DNA of 64,000 nt from NCBI RefSeq assembly GCF_030272615.1, contig NC_081415.1, positions 373,717,009 through 373,781,008 on the forward strand, read 5' to 3'. This DNA comes from Cryptomeria japonica (lineage: Eukaryota; Streptophyta; Pinopsida; Cupressales; Cupressaceae). The translations under genes and the position numbers were made by a program. A model generated the notes under the pieces. That model made no database searches and had not been told where the DNA came from. It worked only from the letters and a program-made list of their open reading frames with translations. Positions 23,591 to 37,298 of this stretch are shown one piece after another. Positions within the stretch are counted from its first letter, which is position 1. Each line of letters begins with the position of its first letter.

Positions 23591-26500
23591 CTGCTAAAGT
23601 TGAAGAGAAAGATGAATGGGTAATTGACAGTGGTTGTTCACGTCATATGATTGGTGATAAAAGCAAATTTGTGAGTATGGAAAGATATGATGGTGGAATA
23701 GTTAAATTTGGAGATGACAAAGCCTATGTAATCCATGGGAGAGGTTCTATTTCTTTTAATGGTAAGCATAATACTAATGATGTCTTGTATGTTGAAGGTT
23801 TGAAGCATAATATTTTGAGTGTTGGACAAATGGTTGATAAAGGTTATGATCTACAATTTAAGGATGGAAAATGCAAGATCCTAAATGCCTCTGGAATGGA
23901 AATTGCATCTAGAACTAAGACTGAAGGTAACATTTTTCATTTGAATGCCGGTGAGAAAAGTTGTTTGATTGCTCAGATTGATGAAAGTTGGCTGCGGCAT
24001 AGGAGAATGTGTCATGTAAATTTTAATTCAATGATTAAGATCTATTCTACACAATTTGTTAGAGATATGCCTAAGATTGTTAAGCCTACTAGGTAAGCAA
24101 AGAAGGATTTCTTTCAAGAGCAAGCAATATACATCAGATGGATTGCTAGATATTTTGCATACTGACCTATGTGGACCTAAAAATGTTAGAAGTGTGCAGG
24201 GTGATAGATATTTTATGTTGCTAATTGACGATTATTCCAGAATGATGTGGATTATCTTTTTGAAGGAGAAATCATAAGCATTGGACAAATTCAAGATATT
24301 CAAAGCAAAGGTTGAGACTGAGCCTGGATTGAAGGTGAAGTGTCTGAGATCTGATAGAGGTGGATAATTATGTTCTAGAGAGTTTAATTCATTATGTGAG
24401 AAGCATGGGATTAGAAGACAATTATCTACTCCTAGAACCCCTCAACATAATGGAGTTGTTGAAAGGAAGAACAAAATTGTCTTGGATGTTGCAAGGAATA
24501 TGCTAATTGAAGGAAATGTTTCGAAGATCTACTGGAGAGAAGCTATTAGCACTGTTGTTTACACATTCAACATAGTTCATATTAAAGGTGATATTAGTAA
24601 GACTCCTTATGAGCTATGGTTTGGTCATGTTCCTACTATGAGATATTTCAGAGTATTTGGTAGCAAATATTATATCAAGAGAGATGAGGATATTGGAAAG
24701 TTTGATGCTAGAAGCGATGAAGGAATTTTCTTGGGATATTCAACAAAGAGCAAAGCCTACCAGTGCTACAATAAGAGACTAAGAAAGATAGTGGAAAATG
24801 CAAATGTGAAGGTGGATGAGAACCTTGGAAAAGAGATCAGAGCATGTGGTTATGATGATGGACAACATATTGTTTTAGCCCCTATTCAGACTGAAGAACC
24901 TAAGCAGAATGATCCGATAGAGACAGTTAACCCAAATGTTGTTGTTGTTGGTGAAGAGGTGCAAGAACGTGATAATCAGAATAATCAGAAGACTCCGAGT
25001 TATGTAAGATTGAATCATTCTAAAAAAATAGATTATTGGTGATAATAATAAAGGTGTAATGACTAGAAGAAGGTTAGCTACTGAAAAAGTATGTTTGATT
25101 TCTAAAGTTGAACCTAAAGATGTTGTTGAAGCTTGTAAAGATAAAAAATTGCATGAGAGCTATGGAAGAAGAATTAGATCAGATTGAAAAGAATAATACA
25201 TGGGAACTTGTGCCTAGACCCAAGGATAAGAATGTTATTGGTACTAGATGGGTATTCATAAACAAATTGAATGAAGTCGGTGAAGTTGTTAGAAATAAAG
25301 CTAGACTGGTTTGCAAAGGATATTCTCAAAAATAAGGGATTGATTATGAGGAGACTTTTGCTTCGGTGGCCAGACTTGAAGTTGTTAGATTGTTGCTTGC
25401 ATATGCTGCTTATAAAGATTTCAAGGTATATCAGATGGATGTCAAATCTGCCTTTTTGAATGGTGATCTAGAGGAAGAAGTCTACATTGAGCAATTTGAT
25501 GGATTTTCACTATCGCATGATGGGGACATGGTATGTAAGTTGAAGAAAGATCTTTATGGATTGAAGCAAGCCCATAGAGCCTGGTATGCTAGATTAGAAA
25601 AGTATTTGTTGAAATTGGGATTTAGTAAAGGTCTTGTTGATAGTAATTTATACTTAAGATAAAAAATGATAACATCCTGATTGTTGAAGTCTTTGTTGAT
25701 GATATTATCTTTGGAGGTGATGATGACTTGAATATGAAGTTTGTCGGTGATATGCAAAAAGAATTTGAGATGTCTATGATTGGTGAGATGAATTTTTTCT
25801 TAGGTTTACAGATTTCACAAACTGAAAAAGGCATATTCATATCTCAAACTAAGTATGTGAAGGAATTGCTAAAGAAGTTGGGTTAGATGATTCCAAACCA
25901 GTTGGAACTCCTATGGTGACTTGTTGTAAATTGTCTAAGAATGATGAATCTCTGAAAGCTAATCAAAGTTTGTAAAGATATATGGTTGGTGGACTGCTAT
26001 ATCTTACTCAAACTAGACCAGACATTATGCATGTTGTGTGCATGGCTTCTAGATATCAAGTCGATCCGAAAGAGAGTCATGTTACTGCTATGAAGAGGAT
26101 ATTTAGATACTTGAAAGGAACTATGAATTATGGTCTGTGGTATCTAAGGAATGATGATTTCATGCTATGTGCCTACACTGATGTAGATTGGGTTGATGAT
26201 GTTGATGACTGGAAGAGAACTACTGATGCAACATTCTTTTTGGGAAATAAATTGGTTTCATGGGCTAGTAAGAAACAAGATTCAGTGTCCTTATCTACTA
26301 CCAAAGCTGAGTACATTGTTGCTACTAGTAATTGCACTCAGGTAGTTTGGATGAAGCAAATGTTGAAGGATATCAGAGTTATTTGTGATGAGCCTAATGT
26401 TATATAGTATGATAATTCTACTACTATTAACATGTCAAAGAATCCGGTGCAACATTCAAAGACTAAGCATGTGTCAATCAAATATTATTACTTGAGAGAG

Positions 26501-26638
26501 CAAGTCAGTGAAGAGAAGGTGAAGCTAGGGTATATATCTACAAAGGAACAAATAGCTGATATTTTCACTAAGCTTTTGCCTACAGATACATTTGTTTATT
26601 TGAAAGATGGGGTATCCACCACTCCTGGTGAGAACTAG
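23591..26638 (+). pseudogene. Copia pol: protease - integrase - RT - RNase H
   Basis: Protease 'WVIDSGCSRHM' (about 23615-23650). Integrase with 'LHTDLCGPKNVRSVQGDRYF' and '..LSTPRTPQHNGVVERKN' (24110-24500); the second catalytic block reads 'SDRGG' followed by a stop instead of SDNGGEF. RT with 'NTWELVPRPKDKNVIGTRW' (25190-25260), '[18 protein letters not shown]' and the FVDDIIFG active site near 25690-25720. RNase H with 'CAYTDVDWVDDVDDWKRTT' and 'WASKKQDSVSLSTTKAEYI' (26165-26320). Around ten stops or frameshifts break the frame. The integrase-before-RT order defines Ty1/copia. Confidence 0.93.
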
Positions 26639-26930
26639 ATGCATTAAGTTGCATCAATCCAGTGGATTTCAGAGTCTTATCCTTTTATCCGGATTGGTGA
26701 GTTGGTGTTGCTCCTCTAGTGGAGTATTATTTGTTTTAGGGGAGATAGATTCATGTTTCATGTTCAAAGTGGGAGAGTAAGTTTGATAGATCTTTGGCAT
26801 TGTTGTCAAAGGGGGAGAGAGATCATGTGAAAAACTACTTTATATGTCCTGATCTTAGGGGGAGTTTACTAGAGATATCTTCTTGCTTTGCATTGATTGT
26901 TTTTCACATTCATATGTTGCCATCAATGCC

Positions 26931-26942
26931 AAAGGGGGAGAT
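26931..26942 (+). other. Polypurine tract of the copia element
   Basis: AAAGGGGGAGAT directly before the 3' LTR start TGTTAG. A second AAAGGGGGAGAGAG run occurs upstream at about 26810-26823. Confidence 0.85.
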
Positions 26943-28047
26943 TGTTAGATATGGTTGGTCATTGTTGCTACTAAGATATGTTGTTGTCATTGATGTCAAC
27001 ATATTACTATGTATTGCTCTGGTGATTGCAGATTGGGAAGATCTTATGATCTGGTATGCAGTGTTGTTTTGTTGATCATTGTTTTGCAGAGTTCAATATA
27101 TCCTCCGGTATATTCCAGTGTGATCAGATCTTGTGTTGAGTTTTTGGGATATTGTTTGGGATGGTCTTGTATATCTCCATTTCAGATGGATTATGATTTG
27201 GTGATCCACAAGTTATCTTTCTTCGTGACAGTTGTTGATTGGTTGTGTTCTCGAGCTTTCAGACGTTGACACATGAAGATTTGATAAGTGGTGTTGGCCA
27301 AGCTATTTTTTATGATTCTAACATGCTTGTTGGTGTTTCCTAGTCATGTCCTATTTGTTTTGTCGATCTACATTGATCGTTGTGCGATTTTTTGATGGTT
27401 TCTATGAACCGGTGATGATTTTTCGTGTTATGCGGTTTTTCCTGGTGGTGTAGCGTGTTGCAGTTGATCTTGGCGTAATTTGTGGTGGATTTGTGCATTT
27501 GGGAATTGATTTAGGTCCATGCTATGATATGTAAATCATTATATTGGTCTGGTGGTCGATCTTTGTATTGAATGTGATGTAATTTTATAATTAAGGGTTG
27601 AGGGTTTAGCCAACCTTGTTATCAAGGTTGATGAATTGTATATATAGGTGACATATTCATGTAATTTAGGTGTCGATGTTATATCTGCATTATTAGAGAG
27701 TGGTGTATATATGAACATGAGATTCATCCTTCAATATTGAGATTGAGGAGAGATTGGTGTTGCAGAGCAGATAATTGTACTTAACCAGAACTGTGATTAG
27801 GCATTTGGAGATGTTATTCTTTCAATTTATTTCTTCTGGATTGTAGTCTGAATCTTATTGTAAGTCAGTGAGATTTCCCTAAGGGTTGTAGCCTTTCGGG
27901 CCATCATATTTGAGCACTGAGCTCTAGGCAGTGTGCTTGAATGCATGTGCATTCCCCATTGTAATATTTTCACATACCACTATAGAGTATTATCTTACTG
28001 TGGGTAGGTTCCCATTGTGTTTTTTCCCTTAACTATTTTTTCCACGT
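26943..28047 (+). repeat. Copia 3' LTR, truncated at its 3' end
   Basis: Begins TGTTAGATATGGTTGGTC and follows the 5' LTR to about 'ttttcccttaac..ccacgt'. It stops at 28047, where the LTR of element 2 begins with its own TG end. Roughly the last 170 bases present in the 5' LTR are missing here and were not found beyond element 2. Confidence 0.88.
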
Positions 28048-28924
<877 letters not shown>

Positions 28925-28935
28925 ATTTCCGCCCC
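28925..28935 (-). other. Polypurine tract of element 2
   Basis: GGGGCGGAAAT on the minus strand, directly before the LTR start TGTTGG. The partner copy at 39712-39722 reads GGGGCAGAAAT. Confidence 0.75.
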
Positions 28936-29019
28936 GTAAAGTCAGTGAAACCAGTATAAAAATAAAATTGTTTATGCAACTAACAAGTGAAAAGGATTTA
29001 TCATCACCGAAAAATATCA

Positions 29020-32000
29020 CTATGCAGTTCTGATAACTGCTTCTTTCTTCCAATCTGCATGAGCAGTGACGAAGTGCTGAATGATTGTATTATGAGGTAA
29101 TCCCACGTGTGCCATACGTTGCTCCCAGACCTCTTTTTCCCTATAAACTTGTGCAACTTTGTCGGAGTGACTATCCAGATGTCCGATGCATAAAAAACAA
29201 GAGTGATTTGATCTTAGCAATCACACTTAAGTCATCCGGAACCAAACCCTTAGCCTCTTTCACATAATTGATTTTGCTCTTAAATGATTTTGTTATAACC
29301 TCGATAATTTCAAGGGTTCTTCCATCATCTTTCAGACATTTTATCCCAATGCACACGAGCTCATTTCTCATGGAAGTAACTAATTCTGCGAGTTGATTTA
29401 ACAATTTTGCGAAGTCCTCATAAGCCTGTTTTATCAGAGAATTTCTCCATTCAATGTTCCTCTAGCACAAATACAAAATGTTGTCATCCAGGCCTACCAC
29501 AGGTCTTTCAGCAAGAAACTTCATTACCCCATAATTCTGCACTTCTCGCATCTGCACAGTTTTTGATGCCCATTTAGTTTCCTCATTCTTCCAATTGATG
29601 ATTTCAACTTCCAGCTCCTTCATCACTTGCATCGCCCCATCATATACCCTGCTTAGATTAACAAAGTACTTTGCACCAAACTTCTGAATCTTTTCTAGCC
29701 ACTCCATCACAATTTCTGTGATCAGCCTGCATTTTTGTATTTGCTCCAAAGTCTTCTGATTTGTAGGGGACTTAGGATCAAAGGACATTGGAATCTGTGA
29801 CAAAGGTTGAGGGTTCAGATCATTGATTGCCTAAATATATTCTTCCATCCTTCATAACATCTCCTTCATCTGATGCTTATCCTTTCGTCTTTCCAGGTCT
29901 TGGTTATGATCTTCTTTGTTGAAGCCTCAAGGTGAAGAATATTTGTGGCTTGAGAAGCAGTTCCAATATTTATCTTTTCAACAGTGAATTCCTGAGCTAT
30001 AGAATTCTCTGTCTTTTAATCTGTTAATGGGCGTGCAATCTCTGCAATCCAGTTCCCACTATTTGCATCAAAGTCAATTTTTGACATAGTTTTGGACTTC
30101 TTCACTTTAGGAGTCTTTCCCAAGCAATTACTCGCCATGTCTTCTACTGGAATCAAGGTTGGAACAATGTTTCTCATCTTGTTGCTTAACATATTTTCTA
30201 ACCATACTGGTCCTAAAGGAACTTGAGGCTTATCCGAATCAATTCCAGTCTCATTTCCATCCCTTACTACCATAGTAGTAACTTCATTTAAGCCTGCCCA
30301 TTCCTGCTGATTATTACCCTCATCAACCAGCCCTTGTTGTTCTTTGATTGGATCAATTGAGGTGTTATCCATCTCAAGGTCAACCACCATAGTATCAACA
30401 AGCAAGGATTGTCTTTTGCCCCTTGTTCTGGAGCGAGTGACTCTGATAGAAGTTGTCTCCTCTTTGATTTGCACTGTCTTTGCTCTCTGTCCTCCTTTTC
30501 CCTATTTCAATGAACCTGTAGCACAAGATAGGACAAGAGAATTAGATACCAAGACCTCAGTGGGTGAGGTTGAAACTTTCCTTGATCTTTTTCTCAGTTT
30601 CTACTTTCTAAGCCACTTCTCTATTCTTCGAATGACCAAGATTGTCCTGGTTTGAATCTGTTCTTCCTCATCATTTTTCTAGTCAATCTTTGGTATTACT
30701 CCTGGCTGCCTATCATTAACGAATTGGGGGTCAAGAAAATCATTTTCATCATCCACAATATTTTTAGCTTTTATCTTCAGACCATAATCCTTAATTTGTT
30801 GCACTATGAGTCTCAGGTGAGTTCTTTTTCAGACTTCATACTCATCCACACAATCCGCCCAAAAGTCTTCTAGATTAGGTACATGTCAAAAATTCTCCCT
30901 GAATGTAAAGTGTGTCATTGCAAATCCTTTAGTATCAAATTCAATACGGGGAAAATATAGCTGATATTTAAACCTTTTGAACTCTAACTCCAAATTCAAA
31001 GCATCTGAGACACTGTTACAAATATAATGTGTCAGTTCAATGGGAAAGGAAACCCCTGTTTGGTGTTCTTCCCCATATTTCTTATCTATATGAGTGAGTT
31101 AACTACAAACTTCAATTAACACTTGCCTGTCAAAGAATATCCTGGCAATTTGTAGGGTTCTCCTTCAAAACCCCCAACCCTCAAATAAGTGAACTTGGAG
31201 AACTGAATATAAAAGCTACCATATATATTTATAAACTGCATAGCTTCCTTAGTTAATCTCTTATGAATATCTTCTTTCAACTCAAATACCAACCTACCAA
31301 GGAAAATATTATGAGCCTTGTAATAATTGTCAGTGACCCCGTGTTGTTGCAAATGCAGGTGATATTCATATATTCTCGTATCATTCTGCCAGGTTTCATG
31401 ATACAGACCTACCTATTGATGGGTGCAGGCTAAACAATATATAAGGTAAGAAGACATATGGAAATTTTTGTTCCCAAAACAACTTAAACCCTCATGCATT
31501 CTTTCTGCAATTAACTCTGCCCAATCTATGTATCTCCTTTCACCAAAGATGACCTGAATAAAGAAATACATCCAATTTTCCCAGTAAAAGGCTATCTGAT
31601 TACCCTGCATTCTATGTAATAAAATGACTATGTCCCTTACTTCTTGAATCAGATGCTCTCGGGTTAATGGGCTTGGAAATTTTGAACCCCCCTTTTGAAA
31701 TTTCAATAACCAATTTCTTGCAATGACACTCCTATAACATGAATTCTTCTCAGAGAAAAGTCCTTGCGACTTGCATACCGTCTAGTCCTCATATTGCTCT
31801 TTCTCTGGTATTTTCATTACGACGGAAATAAACTCCTGACTAATTGCAAGAAAAAATTTCCGTCTACATTTCTTATACACCTCTCTACAGGATCATACCT
31901 GCCTCATACATTCCAAAACTAGTTCTGGACATGACACAGCTGGAGGAAATGTTGCAGCTTCTACCAACCCACTATCTGAAATTTTCTGCATCAAAGGGGA

Positions 32001-32246
32001 ACTAGTAGAATTTCGCACTCTTTCATGGAATTCCTCTAAGTCTATTGATGGCAGAAAAGTATCTCCTATGTCAAGCAGGGAACTAACTAACCAAGACTTC
32101 TGGTCTATTTGAGGTATTTTTGGTCTCATTTTTGCTTTACAATAAGAGAATACACGACAAGAAGAATTGACTGAACCGACGAAAGTATCAAATAACACTT
32201 TCAATTTATGAAAACCAATGAGAAAAGAGGAAGAACTTGCACTCAT
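29020..32246 (-). pseudogene. Extra sense-strand ORF of element 2, unknown family
   Basis: Between integrase and the 3' LTR, a broken frame of roughly 1000 codons can be followed on the minus strand. Pieces: 32246-31893 (starts MSASSSSFLIGFHKLKVLFD), 31706-31413 ('YWENWMYFFIQVIFGERRY'), 31352-31116, 30474-30016 (basic 'RVTRSRTRGKRQ', then acidic), 29803-29462, 29404-29171 and 29220-29020. The breaks are mostly single TAG or TGA codons plus at least one frameshift (an extra A near 29190, absent from the copy at 39830). I recognise no domain. Extra ORFs at this position are known in plant Ty3/gypsy elements, so an accessory or captured gene is the best guess. Confidence 0.6.
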
Positions 32247-33249
32247 CTTTCATGCAAAACTTAGAATTCATAGAGTCGAGAACAAGAAATGCCGCCTGCG
32301 CTAATCTCCTACTTACCAAATTGGGCAAATAATGAAGACAAGTAACTTATTTTAAATAAAACAGATCTTAGGAACTGGCCTAAAATATCGGTCGCACGAT
32401 TCGTCATGATTTGAAAACTACATACTCATTCGTGCCAAATTGTGTTGAAAAGATTAATTTTTGACAATTTATTAATAACAAGTCTTTTCTCCTCCATATC
32501 CTTTACTTGAAATGATTGCTTGGAATGATTATTCCCAAGTACAGATTTTCATCACAATTCATTTTCTAGAGGTTCATCTTTTAAATCTAGAATATTCCCT
32601 ATATGCCGACACTTGTTCACTTTATCTCCAAAGTCATCAATCCTCGAACTTTGAACCTTGAACCTTGAACCCTTCCAAAAATAATATCAAAGGTTTAAGT
32701 TCAAAACATCATTAGTGCAAAACACACGAACATGCCTAAGCTTACTCACTATAAAACATGACTTACACAAGACTCGCTTTAACATGTTGAGCCTTGAACC
32801 TTGAACCACTCTAAAGGTTCACAGTTCAAGTGCAATGAACTATGACCACCAAGACCTTTTAATGCCTTACTTAAAACAAAGCCGCTATACTACATACCGC
32901 ACTTGAACTCTTAGAATGGTTCAATCGAGAGGTTTAGTTCAAGAAAAATTTCAAAGGGGGAAAAATTTAAAGAATGCGAAAAAGACATAATGCAAGTGCG
33001 GACTAACATTGGCTCTGACTAGGGACTGGGACTGAGAAGGACCAAGACATGAACTCAGAATCTCTGGTTTCACAAACAAACTTACAGAAAGAAAGGACCA
33101 AAATACCACAAAACAAAAGCAACAACTAGCTACACGCAACAAAAACTTATATACAAGACCTACATAGGACTTATGTTTACAATTGATATAATTTCTAATC
33201 CTGTCCATTATAAGACAGGGGAAGAGCAATACCATCCTGATATGCAAGC
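32247..33249. other. Element 2 spacer between integrase and extra ORF
   Basis: About 1 kb without a recognisable gene. The motif TTGAACC or its complement recurs in clusters (32645-32670, 32785-32835, 32900-32945). It may serve as leader or intron for expression of the extra ORF, but no splice site is evident. Confidence 0.5.
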
Positions 33250-34431
33250 TTGAATAAATTTGGCCCCTTTACCTCATGAATCAAGAATGGTCCTTTCCAG
33301 AGAGATTCGAACTTCGTGTGTGCTCCTTTTGGTTCTGTTCTTCTGTCCTAGAGCAATACCTGATCACCTAACATGAATTTCTGTGGCCTGGCCCACTTGT
33401 CAAATATCTTCTTGACCCTCATCTGATGCTTTGTTATTCGGTCTACTAATTTATCTCTTTCTTCATCTATCCTCATCAAATGCATAATCCATTTTTCCAA
33501 AGAATCCTGAAAATAAGCGTCTTCAATGACAATCTGTAACTTAGTAGTTGCAAGTTCCAGAGGAAGTGCTACTTGAGCCCCTACACCATAGACCACTTCA
33601 AATGGTGACATCCCAATAGCCCTTTTTGGTGATGTACGATCATCCCAAAGAGCTTCATACAATTTTTAATGTCAATCTTTCAAGTTTTCGCTCACTAATT
33701 TCTTCATAATATTTATAAGGTTCTTATTATTGGATTCAGCTTGACCATTTCCCTGTGGATAATAATCAGAAGAGTGAACGAGGGATATCCCATGATCATA
33801 GTGGAATAATGAGATCTTAGCAAAAGAGAAATTAGTGGCATTATCGACCACAATTTTTAGCGAAACTATGAATTGAACCAAGATATTCTCCTTGAGAAAG
33901 TTACAAACAACCTCTGAAGATGTTTTTTCGTACCAGAATGGATTCCACCCATTTAGTAAAATAGTATGTAGCTGTCAGTATATGTGTATGCCCTACACTT
34001 GAAGTAGGCGTCAAAGGACCTATAAAATCCAAACCCCATTGTTTGAAGGGTTCATCCACAATCACGAGTTAGAGTGGTAATGCTGCAAGCTGCGGCTTAC
34101 TTGTGAACAATTTAAATTTCTCACACTTGGCTACCCATGCATACGCATCTTTGAACATTCTTGGCCAATAATAACAATTTCTCAAAATTTTGTAAGTAGT
34201 TACTGTTGTTGAAAAATGGCCGCCATAGGCCTCATCATGAAAGGTTTTCAACAAAGACTCTTGGAGCGATTTATCTATACAATGCAAGAAAGTTCCATCT
34301 ATTCCTCTTTTATATAATACATCATTAAAAATGACGTATTTGATAGCCTTTAATCTCAAGTTCCTCTTTTCTTTTGAAGAAAGATGTGTTGGGCAGTCTC
34401 CATAGGTCAAATAGTAGGCAACATCTGCAAA
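33250..34431 (-). pseudogene. Element 2 integrase remnant
   Basis: Pieces: 34410-34069 with an HHCC-type finger ('FHDEAYGGHFS', then 'YYWPRMFKDAYAWVAKCEKF'; the second Cys of the pair is lost); 33881-33672 with 'YYPQGNGQAESNNKNLI' (contains the catalytic Glu); 33662-33348 with 'SPFEVVYGVGAQVALPLEL' and 'ARPQKFMLGDQVLL'; then a GPF-like end near 33290. Stops and frameshifts interrupt the domain. Confidence 0.85.
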
Positions 34432-34439
34432 CCAGGAAT

Positions 34440-36004
34440 CCTAGAGTCCAACAAACAAGACTAGGGCAATTCCTCTATCACTTCCTCCTTACTCTCAACA
34501 ATTAACTTGCACAAACCCTGTCCTCTTACCAATTTTGTGGGCTTAATATCTAAATGGAACTCTTGAATTTTTGACACCCAAGAGGCTCTATTATTCATTC
34601 CTATATCTTGTTGTGTCAATATGCTCTTGACTATAGAATGAGGCACATAAACAATGGCATGGGAATGAAGAATTTAGTATCTGAACTTCTTTACGGCCTT
34701 CACAACCACATATGCTTGTTTTTCCATTAGTGAATATTTCAATTCATGCTTTTTCAACGGTACACTCATGAATGATATTGGGACTTCTTCGTTACCCTCA
34801 TTCTTCTATAATATGATTCCTGACATAGTATGCTCTGAGGCGTAACAGTAAATAACAAAATCCTTTCTAAAATCAGGATTAACTAGAATAGGTGCATGAC
34901 CAATAGCATTATTTATTGATTCGAATGATTTCTTCCCTTCCTCATTCCACTTAAAAGCTTATTTTTCACTCATCAAATTCACAATATACTTGGTAGTCTC
35001 TGCAAAATCTGGGATGAACCTCCTTAGAAAATTTACTTGTCCAAAGAAGCATCTGACAATATTTATATTTGATGGTAGATTTAGCTGTTGAATTGCTTTT
35101 ACCCTTTCAGGGTCTATTCTTACTCCTTCCTTAGAAACAATATGGCAAAGCAACTTACCCTTTGTCACCCAAACATTGAATTTTTTGGGTTTAAGGACAC
35201 CCCATGCTCACGACACCTCTGTAACACTTGTCTCAGATCCCTCAGGTGATGTTTTCTTCTTTTTGAGAAAATGGTTAAGTCATCAAGATATACAACAATT
35301 ATCTTATCCTTCAAATGACCGAAGGACAAATCCATAGCACGTTGAAATGTCGCTCCTGCACTGATTAAACCAAATGACATTCGACTAGAAGCAAACGTAC
35401 CCCAGGGAGTAATAAAGGCAGTTTTATGTTGATCACTTTCCAAGATACTGATCTGATTGTAACCCAAAAATCCATCGAGCATGGACATCATCTCAGAACC
35501 TGAAACTGTTTGTAAAATGTGGTCCATAGCTGGTAATGGATAGTTATCTTTTAGGCTAGCTTGATTCAGATTTCTAAAATCTACACAAATCCTTATTTTT
35601 CCATTTTTCTTCCTAATAGGAACAATATTGGCTATCTATGTAGAATGATGGATGGGGTATATAATCCTAGCCTTAAAAATATTTTCTACTTCCTGAAATA
35701 TGGCCTCACCTACCTTAGGATTGAAACTTCTAAGATTTTGTTGAAAAGGACTTACTCTAGGTTTCAGAGGAATTTGATGTTGGAATTTTCCCTCCTTGAA
35801 GTTCTTTAGATCATCATAGCACCGAGCGAACACATCCTTGAACTCCAATAGGAGACTAATGAATCTCTTTTTCTGTAGGCATACAACATTTTCCCAGATT
35901 GATCTATTTAGGTTCATCTTCAGTACCGATGTTAATCCTTTCGTAACCTCCAACATCTTGAACTTCGGGGGATTTGTCACCTTTGTTTTTCTTGTAGGTA
36001 TCAT
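34440..36004 (-). pseudogene. Element 2 reverse transcriptase and RNase H remnant
   Basis: 36004-35636 is the pre-RT and RT N-terminus ('LLLEFKDVFARCYDDLKNFK'). 35527-35165 is the RT palm with 'MLDGFLGYNQISI', 'TPWGTFASSRMSFGLISAGA' and the active-site 'VVYLDDLTIFS'. 35168-34959 is the thumb ('FFGQVNFLRRFIPDFAETTK'). 34958-34461 is a degenerate Ty3-type RNase H. Stops separate the pieces. Confidence 0.9.
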
Positions 36005-36205
36005 GATGATTGAACATACGCTCTAATGAAACCAATCCTTTAGGGATCTTGTTACCTTTTAATTGCATAACTCCATCAGTCAACTCCTTGGCTCATTCTA
36101 GTGAAAATTCCTTCCACTCTGCATTTGAACCTTCAAAATATGTAGCAGAAAATGTTTCTACACTTTGCATAAAATTATTAATTTGTTTGTCATTTTCAAA
36201 TACTT

Positions 36206-37298
36206 GCTAGAATTTAGAGTTATCTGGGACACTAGGCCGATATACTAACTCTACTCTATAAATATCATCAACAAATTCAGGATGTGGAATTAGTAAGGAG
36301 GCTGACACGGCCAACGAATCTACTTTTGAATTCAGTTCCCTAGGAATAGCCTCAATGGAGAATGCATCAAAATCTTTGATTTCATCCCAAACTCTATTCT
36401 AATAGTGTCTCAACCTTTCATTTTTTACATTAAACAACCCTCTGACCTATTTTACAATCAATTCAACATCTCCTTTGACTCGCAGGAGTTTCAGTCCCAG
36501 TCTCTTAGCTTCGGCTAAACCTAACAACAAAGCTTCATACTCGGCTGTATTGTTGGTGTTTTTGAACTCCAATTTAAAAGAAAAAGGAATATGATTGCCG
36601 GAAGGTGGAATTAACACTACCTCTGCACCTGAGCCTGATGCTGCACAATTACCATCAAACTCCATTAACCATAGACTTTCTTCTCCCTTAGGCTGTGATG
36701 GATCTCCCACTACCTCATTATTAGACAAAATCATGTAGTTTCCAAATTGAAATTCATGATACAAAATTTGAGCTCTTGGATTGTCAGAAGGGAAAACAAT
36801 GAATTTAGACTTTGGTTCAGGCTGCAGAATGACTCGCTGTTTTCCAACTGAAATTGTGGCTTGAGACCAATCCATTTTAATTTCACCTCCTAAATCTCTA
36901 TAGAAAGTATGACTTAGCAATATGCCATAGCTAGCTGGGATGTCAGTTATTAGAATAGTCAACTTAATTCTTTTGTTTGGGTGGGTGGAAAGAACTACCC
37001 GAGAATCCTTAATTTGTCCTAATAGAGGAATCTGTTTTGAATCCATAGAGTATCTACCAAAAGTTTTCATTAAGGACAACCTTAACGCTTTAGCTACCGC
37101 AGAAGGCATTATATTACCAGATGCACCTAAATATATAATACAATTATTTAACTTATGACCATTTATAAAGAATGATATGTAAAAGGGTTCAAGTTTTGAC
37201 TCAAGGGAAGACAAAGAATCATCTGTTTGGAGAGAAGTTATTTCAAGCATCTTTTCACGAGAAACATGGTGAATTGGTTCATCACTGTGTGAGGACAA
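36206..37298 (-). pseudogene. Element 2 protease followed by a second RNase H, upstream of RT
   Basis: The 37298-36447 frame (283 residues) has a retropepsin-like fold start ('CIIYLGASGNIMPSAVAKAL') in which the catalytic Asp of D-S/T-G-A is replaced, giving YLGAS. It is followed by 'WLMEFDGNCAASGSGAEVVL' and 'NTNNTAEYEALLLGLAEAKR', the RNase H hallmarks of the plant/archaeal-type second RNase H. Its C-terminal half ('AIPRELNSKVDSLAVSAS') continues past two stops to about 36270. RT starts after it. The order protease, RNase H, RT, RNase H differs from element 3, where both RNase H domains follow RT. Confidence 0.8.

Larger units (their letters stand above)
15839..28047 (+). mobile_element. 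Ty1/copia retrotransposon, nested and decayed
   Basis: Order on the plus strand: 5' LTR (15839-21318, split by a 4.2-kb insertion), PBS (21321-21332), gag (split by a solo LTR), protease, integrase, RT, RNase H, PPT (26931-26942), 3' LTR (26943-28047, lacking its last part). Integrase before RT is the copia order. It inserted into element 1 pol; the five bases before it are GGAAA, but the matching duplication on the right is lost. Several in-frame stops make it non-functional. Confidence 0.92.

Noticed and set aside
28925-29505. Treating the whole region shared with 39712-40125 as part of the element 2 LTR
   Set aside because: A PPT directly followed by TGTTGG and matching CCAACA/TGTTGG termini place the LTR end at 28924; the extra shared part is coding sequence of a second, truncated copy.
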